From positions 62,001 through 126,000 of the forward strand of contig NZ_SCNL01000007.1 of the NCBI RefSeq assembly GCF_005502745.1: a stretch of DNA of 64,000 nt. Direction: 5' to 3'. This stretch comes from Sphingomonas sp. 3P27F8 (GTDB lineage Bacteria > Pseudomonadota > Alphaproteobacteria > Sphingomonadales > Sphingomonadaceae). This document shows, piece after piece, positions 54,230-62,249 of the stretch (positions are counted from its first letter, which is position 1; every line of letters starts with the position of its first letter). Both the position numbers and the translations under genes were made by a program. The notes below the pieces were generated by a model. The model was given only the letters and a program-made list of their open reading frames with translations. It was not told where the DNA came from and ran no database searches.

Positions 54230-54726
54230 AGCGTCTCGCCGTTCTGCTCGCGCTGCCGCTCCTGCTCGCCGGGTGCGGGCTTCGGCCGCTTTACACGGCG
54301 GGCGGGTCCGGGCCGGTGGCGAACGTGCTGGGGCAGGTGGATGTCGCGCCGATCGATGGCAAACCGGGCTGGCTCGTCGCCAATGCGTTGCGGGATCGGC
54401 TGTCTGCCGGGGGCAGCCAGACCGCGCGCTACCGGCTCGACGTGAAGCTTGATGACAAGATCGTCGGTCTCGCCGTGCGGAGCGACAACAGCGTCACGCG
54501 CGAGCGGCGCACGTTGCGCGCGCGCTATCAACTCGTCGAGCTGGATACCGGCACGGTGGTATTGGATGCGACCGCCGGGTCAGACGCCGGCATCGATGTC
54601 GTGACGTCGGAATATGCGACGATCGCGGCCGAGGCGAGCGCGCTGGAGCGTTTGAGCGATATCGTCGCTGATCAGATCGTCGCGCGCGTCGCGCTGTATG
54701 CGAGGAACGAGACCGCGCCGAAATGA
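54226..54726 (+). CDS. lptE: LPS-assembly lipoprotein LptE
   Basis: A 166-residue lipoprotein. The signal ends [12 protein letters not shown], the LptE start pattern. LptE plugs LptD and brings LPS to the cell surface. The rest shows alternating strands and helix, with [29 protein letters not shown] as terminal helix. The order leuS-lptE-holA is conserved. Confidence 0.9.
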   Translation: MKRLAVLLALPLLLAGCGLRPLYTAGGSGPVANVLGQVDVAPIDGKPGWLVANALRDRLSAGGSQTARYRLDVKLDDKIVGLAVRSDNSVTRERRTLRARYQLVELDTGTVVLDATAGSDAGIDVVTSEYATIAAEASALERLSDIVADQIVARVALYARNETAPK

Positions 54727-55745
54727 AGGCCAGCGAGACGCGGATGAAGGCGGCGCTCGATCGGCCGCCGGCGGATATCCGGCTCTATCTGCTGTACGGG
54801 CCAGACGAATCGGGGGCTTTGGCACTGGCGGGCAGGCTGGGCCGCGCGATGGGGCCGGAGGCCGAACGTGTCGATCTCGATGGTGCGACGCTCAAGGCCG
54901 ATAGCGCGCGTCTCGCTGACGAGGCGGCATCGCTCTCGTTGTTCGGTGGCGCGCGTTATATCCGCGTAACCGCGGCCGGGGATGAATCGACTGGTGCGGT
55001 AGAAGCGCTGCTCGAGGCGGAGCGGGCCGGCAATCCGGTGGTCGTGATTGCGCCCTCGCTCAAGGCGACCAGTCGGCTGGTCAAGCGCGCTCTTGAGGCT
55101 GATTCGGCGCTCGCTACCGCGTGTTACGTCCCGGTGGGTGAGGGCGCGGAGGCACTGGCGGCGCAGCTGGCGCGCGAGCATGGGCTGCGCATGATGGGGG
55201 GCGCCGCGCGCCGGCTTGTGCAGGCGACAGGTGGCGATCGCGCGGTGATGGTGCAAGAGCTTGAGAAGCTTGCGCTTTATCTGGACGCCGGTCTCGATCG
55301 CCCGCAGCAGCTGGATGACGGCGCGCTTGATGCGGTTGGTGCGGATCTTGGCGAATCGGAGATGTCGGAGATCGTCGAGGCGGTAATCGCGGGGCGGACG
55401 GGCGAGCTTGGCTCGGCGCTGAGCAGGATGAGCGAGGCGGGCGGATCGCCGATCCCGTGGTTACGGCAGCTTGCGCGGCGGCTGGGTGCGCTTGCGGAGA
55501 TGCGTGCCGACGTTGCGGCGGGCGGCGATATCGGCTCGGTCATCAAGCGCCATCGCGTGTTTTTTCGCGAGGAGGCGGCGACAGCGATCGCCCTGCGCCG
55601 CTGGACCCCCGAAGCGCTGGTGGACGCGCAGCGACGTGTCCGCCAGCTCGAGCGCGCAATGGTGGCGAGTGGCACCGCCGGAAATGTACTGGCCGATCAG
55701 GCGATGCTGGGCCTGGCCGAGCGCGCCCGCCGGATGGGCCGCTAG
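54723..55745 (+). CDS. holA: DNA polymerase III subunit delta
   Basis: A 340-residue clamp-loader subunit. The N-terminal RecA-like domain has LYLLYGPDESGALALAGRL and ARYIRV; the rest has LEKLALYLDAG and SEAGGSPIPWLRQLARRL. HolA opens the beta clamp. Overlaps lptE (ATGA), and converges on parB with four bases between stops. Confidence 0.93.
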   Translation: MKASETRMKAALDRPPADIRLYLLYGPDESGALALAGRLGRAMGPEAERVDLDGATLKADSARLADEAASLSLFGGARYIRVTAAGDESTGAVEALLEAERAGNPVVVIAPSLKATSRLVKRALEADSALATACYVPVGEGAEALAAQLAREHGLRMMGGAARRLVQATGGDRAVMVQELEKLALYLDAGLDRPQQLDDGALDAVGADLGESEMSEIVEAVIAGRTGELGSALSRMSEAGGSPIPWLRQLARRLGALAEMRADVAAGGDIGSVIKRHRVFFREEAATAIALRRWTPEALVDAQRRVRQLERAMVASGTAGNVLADQAMLGLAERARRMGR

Positions 55746-55749
55746 ACTA

Positions 55750-56646
55750 TCAGATTCGCTCGCCGCTCAAGCGCTGGCAGACCATATCCAATTGATCCAG
55801 CGTCGAATAATCCAGCGTTATCGAACCGCCGCGCTCGCCATGCGCGATCCTCACATTGAGCCCCAGCAGGTCCGATAGTTGCCGTTGCAGCGCGACGATA
55901 TCAGCATCGGAATCCGCCCGGTATCCGTTCGGATCCCTGTTTCCGGCGCGTGGCGTGCCGGGCTTGGCGGCGCTGGCAAGGCGCTCGGTCTGGCGCACCG
56001 ACAGGCCTTTCTCGATCACCTCGTTCGCCAGTGCTATAGGATCGGGAGCGCCGATTATCGCGCGAGCATGGCCCATCGAAAGCTTGCCGTCCACCACCAG
56101 GGACTGGATCTCTGCCGGAAGATCGAGCAATCGCAACAGGTTGGCAATATGGCTGCGAGACTTGTGAACGATCCGAGCCAGCGCGTCCTGCGTATGGCCG
56201 AATTCTTCCGCCAGGCGACGATAGGCCTGGGCCTCTTCGATCGCATTTAGGTCCTGACGCTGGATATTTTCCAGCAGCGCGATCTGCAGCGTATCGCTGT
56301 CGCTATAATCGCGGACGACAACGGGTACTTCGTGAAGTTGGGCGCGCTGTGCGGCCCGCCAGCGTCGCTCGCCCGCGACGATCTGGTAATCATGACCGTG
56401 CGGGCGAACGATGATCGGCTGTATCACCCCGCGCTCCGCGATCGACGCGGCAAGTTCCGACAATGCGGTATCGTCGAAATGGCGCCGTGGCTGGCCTGGG
56501 TGGGGGGCGATCGAACTGATCGGGATCATCCGAACGCCGGCAGCGCTATGTCCCTCAACGGCCGTTTCAGCCTCATCCCGGGCAAAATCGCCAAGCAACG
56601 CGTTGAGCCCGCGGCCAAGGCCGGGGCGTGGGCGACGGTCTGTCAT
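55750..56646 (-). CDS. parB: Chromosome partitioning protein ParB
   Basis: A 298-residue CTPase/clamp and parS-binding protein. N-terminal GLGRGLNALLG binds ParA. Then the Box I/II CTP-binding region IPISSIAPHPGQPRRHFDDTAL and IIVRPHGHDYQIVAGERRWRAAQ, the HTH RLAEEFGHTQDALARIVHKSRSHIANLLRLL, and a C-terminal dimerisation helix. ATG 56646 overlaps the parA stop as ATGA. Its sites are in rsmG and mnmG just upstream. Confidence 0.95.
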   Translation of the reverse strand: MTDRRPRPGLGRGLNALLGDFARDEAETAVEGHSAAGVRMIPISSIAPHPGQPRRHFDDTALSELAASIAERGVIQPIIVRPHGHDYQIVAGERRWRAAQRAQLHEVPVVVRDYSDSDTLQIALLENIQRQDLNAIEEAQAYRRLAEEFGHTQDALARIVHKSRSHIANLLRLLDLPAEIQSLVVDGKLSMGHARAIIGAPDPIALANEVIEKGLSVRQTERLASAAKPGTPRAGNRDPNGYRADSDADIVALQRQLSDLLGLNVRIAHGERGGSITLDYSTLDQLDMVCQRLSGERI

Positions 56647-57425
56647 GCGGCGGCCTCTTTCATGCGCGGCAGTCTCGCGATCATTTCCCGGGCAAGTGCC
56701 ATATACGCTTCCGATCCGCTGCACCGGTGATCGTAGATAAGGGCCGGAAGTCCGTGGCTCGGCGCCTCCGAGAGGCGGACGTTACGGGGAATTACCGTTT
56801 CGAACACCACTCGGCCCAGTACCGCGCGTACATCGCTGGCTACCTGCTCGGTCAGGCGATTGCGGCGATCATACATCGTCAGCGCCACCCCCATGATCGA
56901 CAGTGAAGGGTTGAAACGCGCGCGGATCCGCTCAACCGTGCTGAGCAGCTGGCTCAACCCTTCGAGCGCGAAAAATTCGCACTGAAGCGGCACCAGCAGC
57001 GAGTCCGCCGCGACCATCGCGTTCATTGTCAGTAACCCGAGCGATGGTGGGCAATCGATGAGCACGATGTCCCAGCGGGGGGCGCAGGCCTCGATCGCGC
57101 GAAGAAGGCGGTGGGTGCGGGCTTCCAGCTCGACAAGCTCGATTTCGGCGCCTGACAGGTCCACGGTGGCTGGCAGTATCTCCAGGCGCGGCACGCCGGA
57201 GGGAACCACGCCGTCTTCGATCGCAACGCCATCGACCAGAACGTGATAGCTGGAGACGGTTCGCGCCGCGTGAGCGATGCCGAGCCCGGTTGACGCATTC
57301 CCTTGAGGATCGAGGTCGATCAGCAACACGCGCTTGCCAGTGGCGGCTAACGCCGTCGCGAGGTTTATCGCGCTGGTCGTTTTTCCGACGCCACCTTTCT
57401 GGTTGGCTACCGCGATACAAATCAT
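56643..57425 (-). CDS. parA: Chromosome partitioning ATPase ParA
   Basis: A 260-residue deviant Walker ATPase (Soj type). P-loop KGGVGKTTSAINLA, Walker A' and B at DLDPQGNASTGLG and IVLIDCPPSLGLLT. It moves ParB-parS complexes. The ATG overlaps the rsmG stop as ATGA, so it is the fourth gene of mnmE-mnmG-rsmG-parA-parB. Confidence 0.96.
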   Translation of the reverse strand: MICIAVANQKGGVGKTTSAINLATALAATGKRVLLIDLDPQGNASTGLGIAHAARTVSSYHVLVDGVAIEDGVVPSGVPRLEILPATVDLSGAEIELVELEARTHRLLRAIEACAPRWDIVLIDCPPSLGLLTMNAMVAADSLLVPLQCEFFALEGLSQLLSTVERIRARFNPSLSIMGVALTMYDRRNRLTEQVASDVRAVLGRVVFETVIPRNVRLSEAPSHGLPALIYDHRCSGSEAYMALAREMIARLPRMKEAAA

Positions 57426-58036
57426 CGGATGCGAACCTTTTCCGCAATGAGTATTCCCGAGTCAGGGTCGGTAATACTTGGTTCCACGTGGAACAATCCG
57501 TGCCAGCCTCGGTGCACCGTTTCAAGCTCCGCCTGCACCGAACGCCCTCGCGGCAGGATATAACGTGTGGATATGTTGGTGACATGCCGGGTAGCCCGCA
57601 GCAATTCGTCTACGGTCGCGACTGCACGTGCTGTTACGATATCCTGCGCCGCTGCTTGTATCGTCTCGACCTTGGCGGTGACGATCTGGACGGTCGAAAC
57701 GTCTGCAAGCGCCTGAGAAAGAAACTCCGCTCGCCGGCGCCGCGGCTCAACGAGCGTTACTCTCGCCGGTGTAAGCAGCGCAATGATGGCGCCAGGAAAG
57801 CCGGCGCCGGAGCCCACATCCAGCCAGTGCGTCTTGCCGTCGATTGCGCCAGCGTGATCGATCAGTTGGGCCGAATCGAGGATATGTCGACCCCAGATAT
57901 GCGCCAGTGTGGATCTCGCTATCAGGTTCTGCCGCTCGCTCTCTTCGATCACATGTTCCGCAAATCGCGCGACGCGTGCGCATGCTTCATTGCCAAAGCG
58001 TCCCGCCATCCATTCTCTGGCCTTGTCTTCTGTCAT
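57422..58036 (-). CDS. rsmG: 16S rRNA (guanine-N7)-methyltransferase RsmG
   Basis: A 204-residue SAM methyltransferase that modifies G527 (E. coli numbering) in 16S rRNA. The SAM loop is [19 protein letters not shown] near 70 and [11 protein letters not shown] follows. Start ATG 58036 gives [14 protein letters not shown] and overlaps the mnmG stop as ATGA. A parS site is embedded near the 3' end, encoding the residues GLFHVEP. Confidence 0.94.
   Translation of the reverse strand: MTEDKAREWMAGRFGNEACARVARFAEHVIEESERQNLIARSTLAHIWGRHILDSAQLIDHAGAIDGKTHWLDVGSGAGFPGAIIALLTPARVTLVEPRRRRAEFLSQALADVSTVQIVTAKVETIQAAAQDIVTARAVATVDELLRATRHVTNISTRYILPRGRSVQAELETVHRGWHGLFHVEPSITDPDSGILIAEKVRIR
57481..57494. 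promoter_or_regulatory. parS site inside rsmG
   Basis: GTTCCACGTGGAAC, a perfect 14-bp palindrome identical to the parS core, about 55 bases upstream of parA and inside the rsmG reading frame. ParB should load here. Confidence 0.85.
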
Positions 58037-59754
58037 GCGCCGGCCTTCGCGTGCAGCCACAGCGCGGTCAGTGCGGCAGGGGTCACACCCTGGATCCGGG
58101 ATGCGTCGCCGAGCGTCTGCGGGTTTGCGGTCGAGAGCCGCTCGCGCATTTCCAGGGAAAGACCGTTCACCCGGCTGAGTGCATTACCGGTCGGAATCGC
58201 AATGCCGGAATCGCGTCGCATTCGCGCGATTTCTGCTGCTTGCCGCTCCAGATAGGGTGCGTAACGGAGATCCTCCTCGGCTTCCCGCAACAAGTCCGCA
58301 TCGACATCCGAGCGATCGCCGGAGGCAAGCCTTTCGCGTTCTCGCTTCCGGCGCTCCACGTGGGCGCGCCGTGCCCCTGTCATAAGCTGATGTGCCTCCG
58401 CTATGTTGGACAGACGGGTTTCAGCGTTGTCCGCACGCAGCGCGAGCCGATACTCGGCACGAGCCGTGAGCATCCGATAAGGCTCGGTCACACCCTGCAG
58501 CACGAGATCATCGATCATCACCGCGAGATAACTGGTCGCCCGGTCCAGCAGAAGTGGGGCCAGATCCAGCGCGTGAGCCGCCGCATTAGCGCCAGCGACC
58601 AGCCCCTGTGCACCGGCTTCCTCATAGCCGGTGGTGCCGTTGATCTGGCCAGCGAGAAACAGCCCCGGCAACTTTGCCAGGGCGAGGCGATGATCAAGCG
58701 CGCGCGGATCGACATGATCATATTCCACGGCATAGCCAGGCGTGACGATCTCTACATCAGCAAGCCCCGGGATCGATCGCACCATCGCCACCTGAACATC
58801 GGCCGGCAGCGAGGTCGAGATGCCATTCGGGTAGATTATCGGATCGTCAAGTCCCTCGGGCTCCAGAAATATCTGATGACCGTCGCGATCGCCAAATCGC
58901 CGAATCTTGTCTTCGATCGACGGGCAATAGCGCGGACCGCCGGCCTCGATCGCGCCGGTATGAAGCGGCGAACGATGCAGGTTGTCGCGTATGATCGCGT
59001 GTGTCTGCTCTGTCGTCCGCGATATCGCGCACGACAATTGCGGCAGCGCCCGGTGCGCCGACATCGGCGACATTGTCCATTGATCGGAATCGGAGGGTTG
59101 CGGGACAAGCGCTGCCCAGTCGATCGTGCGCCCGTCGAGACGCGGTGGCGTGCCCGTTTTAAGGCGGCGGACGGGCAGGTCGAGCGCGCGTATCTGATGC
59201 GCGAGATCGATGGCGGCGGGCTCGCCGACGCGCCCCCCGTCAATCCGCTCTTCACCGCGAAATATTCGGCCGCCCAAAAAAGTGCCTGTTGCGATAACAA
59301 CCGCGCGCCCGCCGATTTCGGTGCCGTCGAGCAGTCTCACACCGAATATTGTTTGCCCCTCAACGATCAGCGCGGCGACCTCGCCCTCGACAATCGACAG
59401 ACGCTCCTGTCTGGCGAGCTGCGACTGGATCGAGCGTGCGTAGCGCCCCCGGTCGGCTTGCACACGTGGCCCCTGAACGGCGAGGCCCTTGCTGCGATTG
59501 AGCATGCGATGATGAATTGCTGCATCGTCGGCGGCGCGCCCCATCAACCCGTCAAGCGCGTCAATCTCGCGGACCAGGTGGCCTTTCCCGAGGCCGCCGA
59601 TCGAGGGGTTGCAAGACATCGCGCCGATGCGATCTCGCCGATGCGAAATCAATGCCGCACGAGCGCCGCGCCGCGCCGCGGCGGCGGCAGCCTCTGTACC
59701 CGCATGGCCACCGCCGATCACGATGACATCAAAGTTTTGTTCCACGTGAAACAC
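58033..59754 (-). CDS. mnmG: tRNA uridine 5-carboxymethylaminomethyl modification protein MnmG (GidA)
   Basis: A 573-residue FAD enzyme that with MnmE modifies the wobble uridine of several tRNAs. FAD motif [29 protein letters not shown], and [12 protein letters not shown] start at GTG 59754 because it gives [15 protein letters not shown], the family N-terminus, and its G is shared with the mnmE stop (TAGTG). A parS site covers the codons right after the start. Confidence 0.95.
   Translation of the reverse strand: MFHVEQNFDVIVIGGGHAGTEAAAAAARRGARAALISHRRDRIGAMSCNPSIGGLGKGHLVREIDALDGLMGRAADDAAIHHRMLNRSKGLAVQGPRVQADRGRYARSIQSQLARQERLSIVEGEVAALIVEGQTIFGVRLLDGTEIGGRAVVIATGTFLGGRIFRGEERIDGGRVGEPAAIDLAHQIRALDLPVRRLKTGTPPRLDGRTIDWAALVPQPSDSDQWTMSPMSAHRALPQLSCAISRTTEQTHAIIRDNLHRSPLHTGAIEAGGPRYCPSIEDKIRRFGDRDGHQIFLEPEGLDDPIIYPNGISTSLPADVQVAMVRSIPGLADVEIVTPGYAVEYDHVDPRALDHRLALAKLPGLFLAGQINGTTGYEEAGAQGLVAGANAAAHALDLAPLLLDRATSYLAVMIDDLVLQGVTEPYRMLTARAEYRLALRADNAETRLSNIAEAHQLMTGARRAHVERRKRERERLASGDRSDVDADLLREAEEDLRYAPYLERQAAEIARMRRDSGIAIPTGNALSRVNGLSLEMRERLSTANPQTLGDASRIQGVTPAALTALWLHAKAGA
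59738..59753. promoter_or_regulatory. parS site at the mnmG start
   Basis: TGTTCCACGTGAAACA (as + strand), one mismatch from the consensus TGTTTCACGTGAAACA. It encodes the MnmG residues FHVEQ and borders the mnmE stop. Confidence 0.82.
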
Positions 59755-61031
59755 TATTTTCCGATGCAAAAGCGGGCAAAAAGTGCGTCGAGCATTGCTT
59801 CCGTCGCATCGGCGCCGAGGATGCCCGCCAGATGCCGCATGCCATAGCGCACTCCCTCGGCGCGTACCAACAGATCGTCGTCCAGCCCTTCGCCCGCGAC
59901 CGCATCACGGGCAGCGATGACCGCGTCTCGCTGTTGCTCTCGCAGCGTCAGCCCATCGGGAGTGATTAGCGATTGCGTGCGTTCCTCGATTGCGGCCCAG
60001 ACCCGATCGATGCTCGCAAAGTTATCGCGTGACACGGCTAACCGACCGATTGGCAGATTGGCTCGTGCGGGTAGATCGCACCGGGCGTGAAGCATTACGC
60101 ATGGCCACCCCGCGGGGGGCGCCTCGTCATCAAGCCACAAGACGAGGTCGGCCGTCTCGGCTGATCGCCGGGCCCGCTCGATGCCGATCCGCTCGACAGG
60201 GTCAGCGGTCTCCTTTGCCAGTCCCGCGGTATCGACAAGCGTGTATAATCGCCCATTGCGTATGACGCGTGCCTCGAGGAGATCGCGCGTCGTGCCCGCT
60301 ATCGGCGTTACGATGGCGGCATCACGCTCGATCATCGCGTTGAAGAGAGAGGATTTTCCGGCATTCGGTGGTCCTGCCAGTACGATTCGATACCCCTCCC
60401 GCAAGCGTTCGATAGTTGGCCGTGCGATAAGTGCGTTCACATCGTCCAGCCAATCCTGGATGGCCGCGTCGAGCATCGCCGCGTCGGCGCTTTCGACGTC
60501 ATCCTCATCGCTGAAATCGAGCGCCGCCTCGATCCGTGCGGCGATTCCCGCCAGCTCGGCCAGCCAGCGTGACACCGCGCGGCTGACTTCGCCGTCGACG
60601 CTGGCAATGGCGGCCCGGCGCTGTGCCTCGGTCTCGGCTTCCAGCAGGTCCGCCAGCCCCTGCGCCTGCGCCAGATCGATCCGGCCGTTTTCCAGCGCGC
60701 GGCGGGTGAATTCGCCACCGCGCGCCTTTCTAAGACCAGCCATGGCCGCCAGCGAGCATTCGACGGCTTTGACGGTTGCTATCCCGCCATGGAGGTGAAA
60801 CTCGGCAAGATCCTCTCCGGTCGCCGTGCGTGGCCCGGGGAACCACAGAAGCAAGGCATCATCGAGCAACGCGCCGTCCCGGTCTCGCAAGCGGCGCAAT
60901 ACCGCGCGGCGCGGCGCCGGAAGAGCGCCGGCAAGGGCTTCGACGGCCAGCCGCGCGCCCGGGCCACTCACGCGCATGACCGCGATTGCGGCCGGGGGCT
61001 GGCCACTGGAAACGGCGAAGATCGTATCCAT
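59754..61031 (-). CDS. mnmE: tRNA modification GTPase MnmE
   Basis: A 425-residue GTPase. N-terminal formyl-THF-binding domain ([23 protein letters not shown]), G domain inserted near 210 with [29 protein letters not shown], and the C-terminal catalytic end [11 protein letters not shown] 61031 shares its A with the stop of the upstream DUF6489 gene. First-step partner of MnmG. Confidence 0.95.
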   Translation of the reverse strand: MDTIFAVSSGQPPAAIAVMRVSGPGARLAVEALAGALPAPRRAVLRRLRDRDGALLDDALLLWFPGPRTATGEDLAEFHLHGGIATVKAVECSLAAMAGLRKARGGEFTRRALENGRIDLAQAQGLADLLEAETEAQRRAAIASVDGEVSRAVSRWLAELAGIAARIEAALDFSDEDDVESADAAMLDAAIQDWLDDVNALIARPTIERLREGYRIVLAGPPNAGKSSLFNAMIERDAAIVTPIAGTTRDLLEARVIRNGRLYTLVDTAGLAKETADPVERIGIERARRSAETADLVLWLDDEAPPAGWPCVMLHARCDLPARANLPIGRLAVSRDNFASIDRVWAAIEERTQSLITPDGLTLREQQRDAVIAARDAVAGEGLDDDLLVRAEGVRYGMRHLAGILGADATEAMLDALFARFCIGK

Positions 61032-61264
61032 CAGCCGCCCGGCTTGGTCCCCGCCTCGAACAACCGCTGCCAAAACGACAGGCCTGCCTCACCCATCGGC
61101 GCCCAGTTCTTGACGATATTCTCGAACATTTCCGGTCGAATGCCGCCGTCGAAGGCCTCGCGCATCTTGGCGATATAGGCATCGTGGATCGGCGTGAGGT
61201 CGGGCAGACCCATCAGGCGGCGCGCCTCTTCCGGCGTGCAATCCACCTCGACATTCACTTTCAT
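61031..61264 (-). CDS. DUF6489 family small protein
   Basis: A 77-residue soluble protein: MKVNVEVDCTPEEARRLMGLPDLTPIHD, then HDAYIAKMREAF and FWQRLFEAG. I recall this as a polyhydroxyalkanoate-associated-like small family often annotated DUF6489, without known function. Starts at ATG 61264 with GGAG nine bases upstream, and is coupled to mnmE. Confidence 0.78.
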   Translation of the reverse strand: MKVNVEVDCTPEEARRLMGLPDLTPIHDAYIAKMREAFDGGIRPEMFENIVKNWAPMGEAGLSFWQRLFEAGTKPGG

Positions 61265-61314
61265 TACAAGCACTCCTTGAGCGCGGCATCCCTGCGCGTT
61301 AGCGTTATGCCCGC

Positions 61315-61509
61315 ATGTATGCCCGCGAACCCGTCATTATCACAACGCCGGTTGGCGATGTACTGATCGATGGCGCCGCCGCGTTGACCGGCCTGGCGAC
61401 GACAATGCACCGCAATTCGCGCCCGAGCGTCGCGCCCTGTCATCGGATCACCGACGCGCGGGACATTATGCCGCGAAGGATGGTTTGGTTACCAGGAATT
61501 GGGTGTTGA
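61315..61509 (+). CDS. Doubtful small ORF upstream of the dienelactone hydrolase gene
   Basis: A 64-codon frame starting MYAREPVIITTPVGDVLIDGA. Its first 50 codons use G and C at the third position as real genes here do, but the end (RRMVWLPGIGC) looks unconserved and no domain is seen. It could be a small protein, a gene remnant or chance. The 271 bp region between DUF6489 and the hydrolase has no other candidate. Confidence 0.25.
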   Translation: MYAREPVIITTPVGDVLIDGAAALTGLATTMHRNSRPSVAPCHRITDARDIMPRRMVWLPGIGC

Positions 61510-61535
61510 ACCACGAACATTATCGGAGCCGAGCG

Positions 61536-62249
61536 ATGGGTGAGAATATCAAGGTCGATACGCTGGAGCATGACGGGGGCTTTGGCGCGTACCTAGCGCG
61601 GCCTGCGGATAAACCTGGCGCGGCTATCGTGGTCATCCAGGAGGTGTTTGGCGTGAACGAAGGCATCCGGCGCAAATGTGACCGGTTGGCAGAGCAGGGT
61701 TACCTTGCGATTGCGCCGGATCTGTTCTGGCGGCTGGAGCCGGGAATCGAGCTCGATCCCGATGTGCCGGCGGAGCTGCAGCGCGGGCTGGAGCTGTTCG
61801 GCAGGTTTGATCAGGACGCCGGCATCCGCGATATCGAGGCAACCGTCCATGCCGCGCGTGCTCTGCTTGGCGATGGCGGTAAGGTAGGATGCGTCGGCTA
61901 TTGCCTTGGTGGCCGGCTCGCGTTCATGAGCGCGTGTCGCACCGATGTCGACGCTTCGGTCGGTTATTACGGTGTCGGGATCGATGGATTGCTGGGTGAG
62001 AAGCATGCGATCGCTCGCCCCGTCCTGCTGCATGTCGCCGGAGAAGATGGTTTTGTCGACAAGGCGACCCAGCAGCGGATGCACGAAGGGCTGGACGATC
62101 ATCCGCGCGTGACGATCCACGATTATCCGGGTGAAGACCACGGCTTCGCGACCGAAATGGGCGATCGTCGCTCGGAGAAGGCAGCCGATCTCGCCGACGC
62201 GCGGACGGCCGCATTCTTCAAGGAAAATCTTGGCGGGACAAATGTCTAG
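61536..62249 (+). CDS. Dienelactone hydrolase family protein
   Basis: A 237-residue alpha/beta hydrolase with a cysteine nucleophile in VGYCLGGRLAFM near 125. Aspartate is in AGEDGFVDKAT and histidine in GEDHGFATEM. E36-type region VVIQEVFGVNEGIRRKCDRLAEQGY is typical. Start ATG 61536. Such enzymes open dienelactone in aromatic degradation, but many serve unknown esters. No catabolic genes are adjacent. The stop shares CTAG with the ftsK stop. Confidence 0.88.
   Translation: MGENIKVDTLEHDGGFGAYLARPADKPGAAIVVIQEVFGVNEGIRRKCDRLAEQGYLAIAPDLFWRLEPGIELDPDVPAELQRGLELFGRFDQDAGIRDIEATVHAARALLGDGGKVGCVGYCLGGRLAFMSACRTDVDASVGYYGVGIDGLLGEKHAIARPVLLHVAGEDGFVDKATQQRMHEGLDDHPRVTIHDYPGEDHGFATEMGDRRSEKAADLADARTAAFFKENLGGTNV

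Noticed and set aside
57844..59847. A 667-codon + strand frame opposite mnmG and rsmG
   Set aside because: Rich in C, R and H with no domain; MnmG and RsmG on the other strand are complete and conserved.
61315..61509. A confirmed small gene before the dienelactone hydrolase
   Set aside because: Kept only as a low-confidence feature because no conserved motif or ribosome-binding site supports it.
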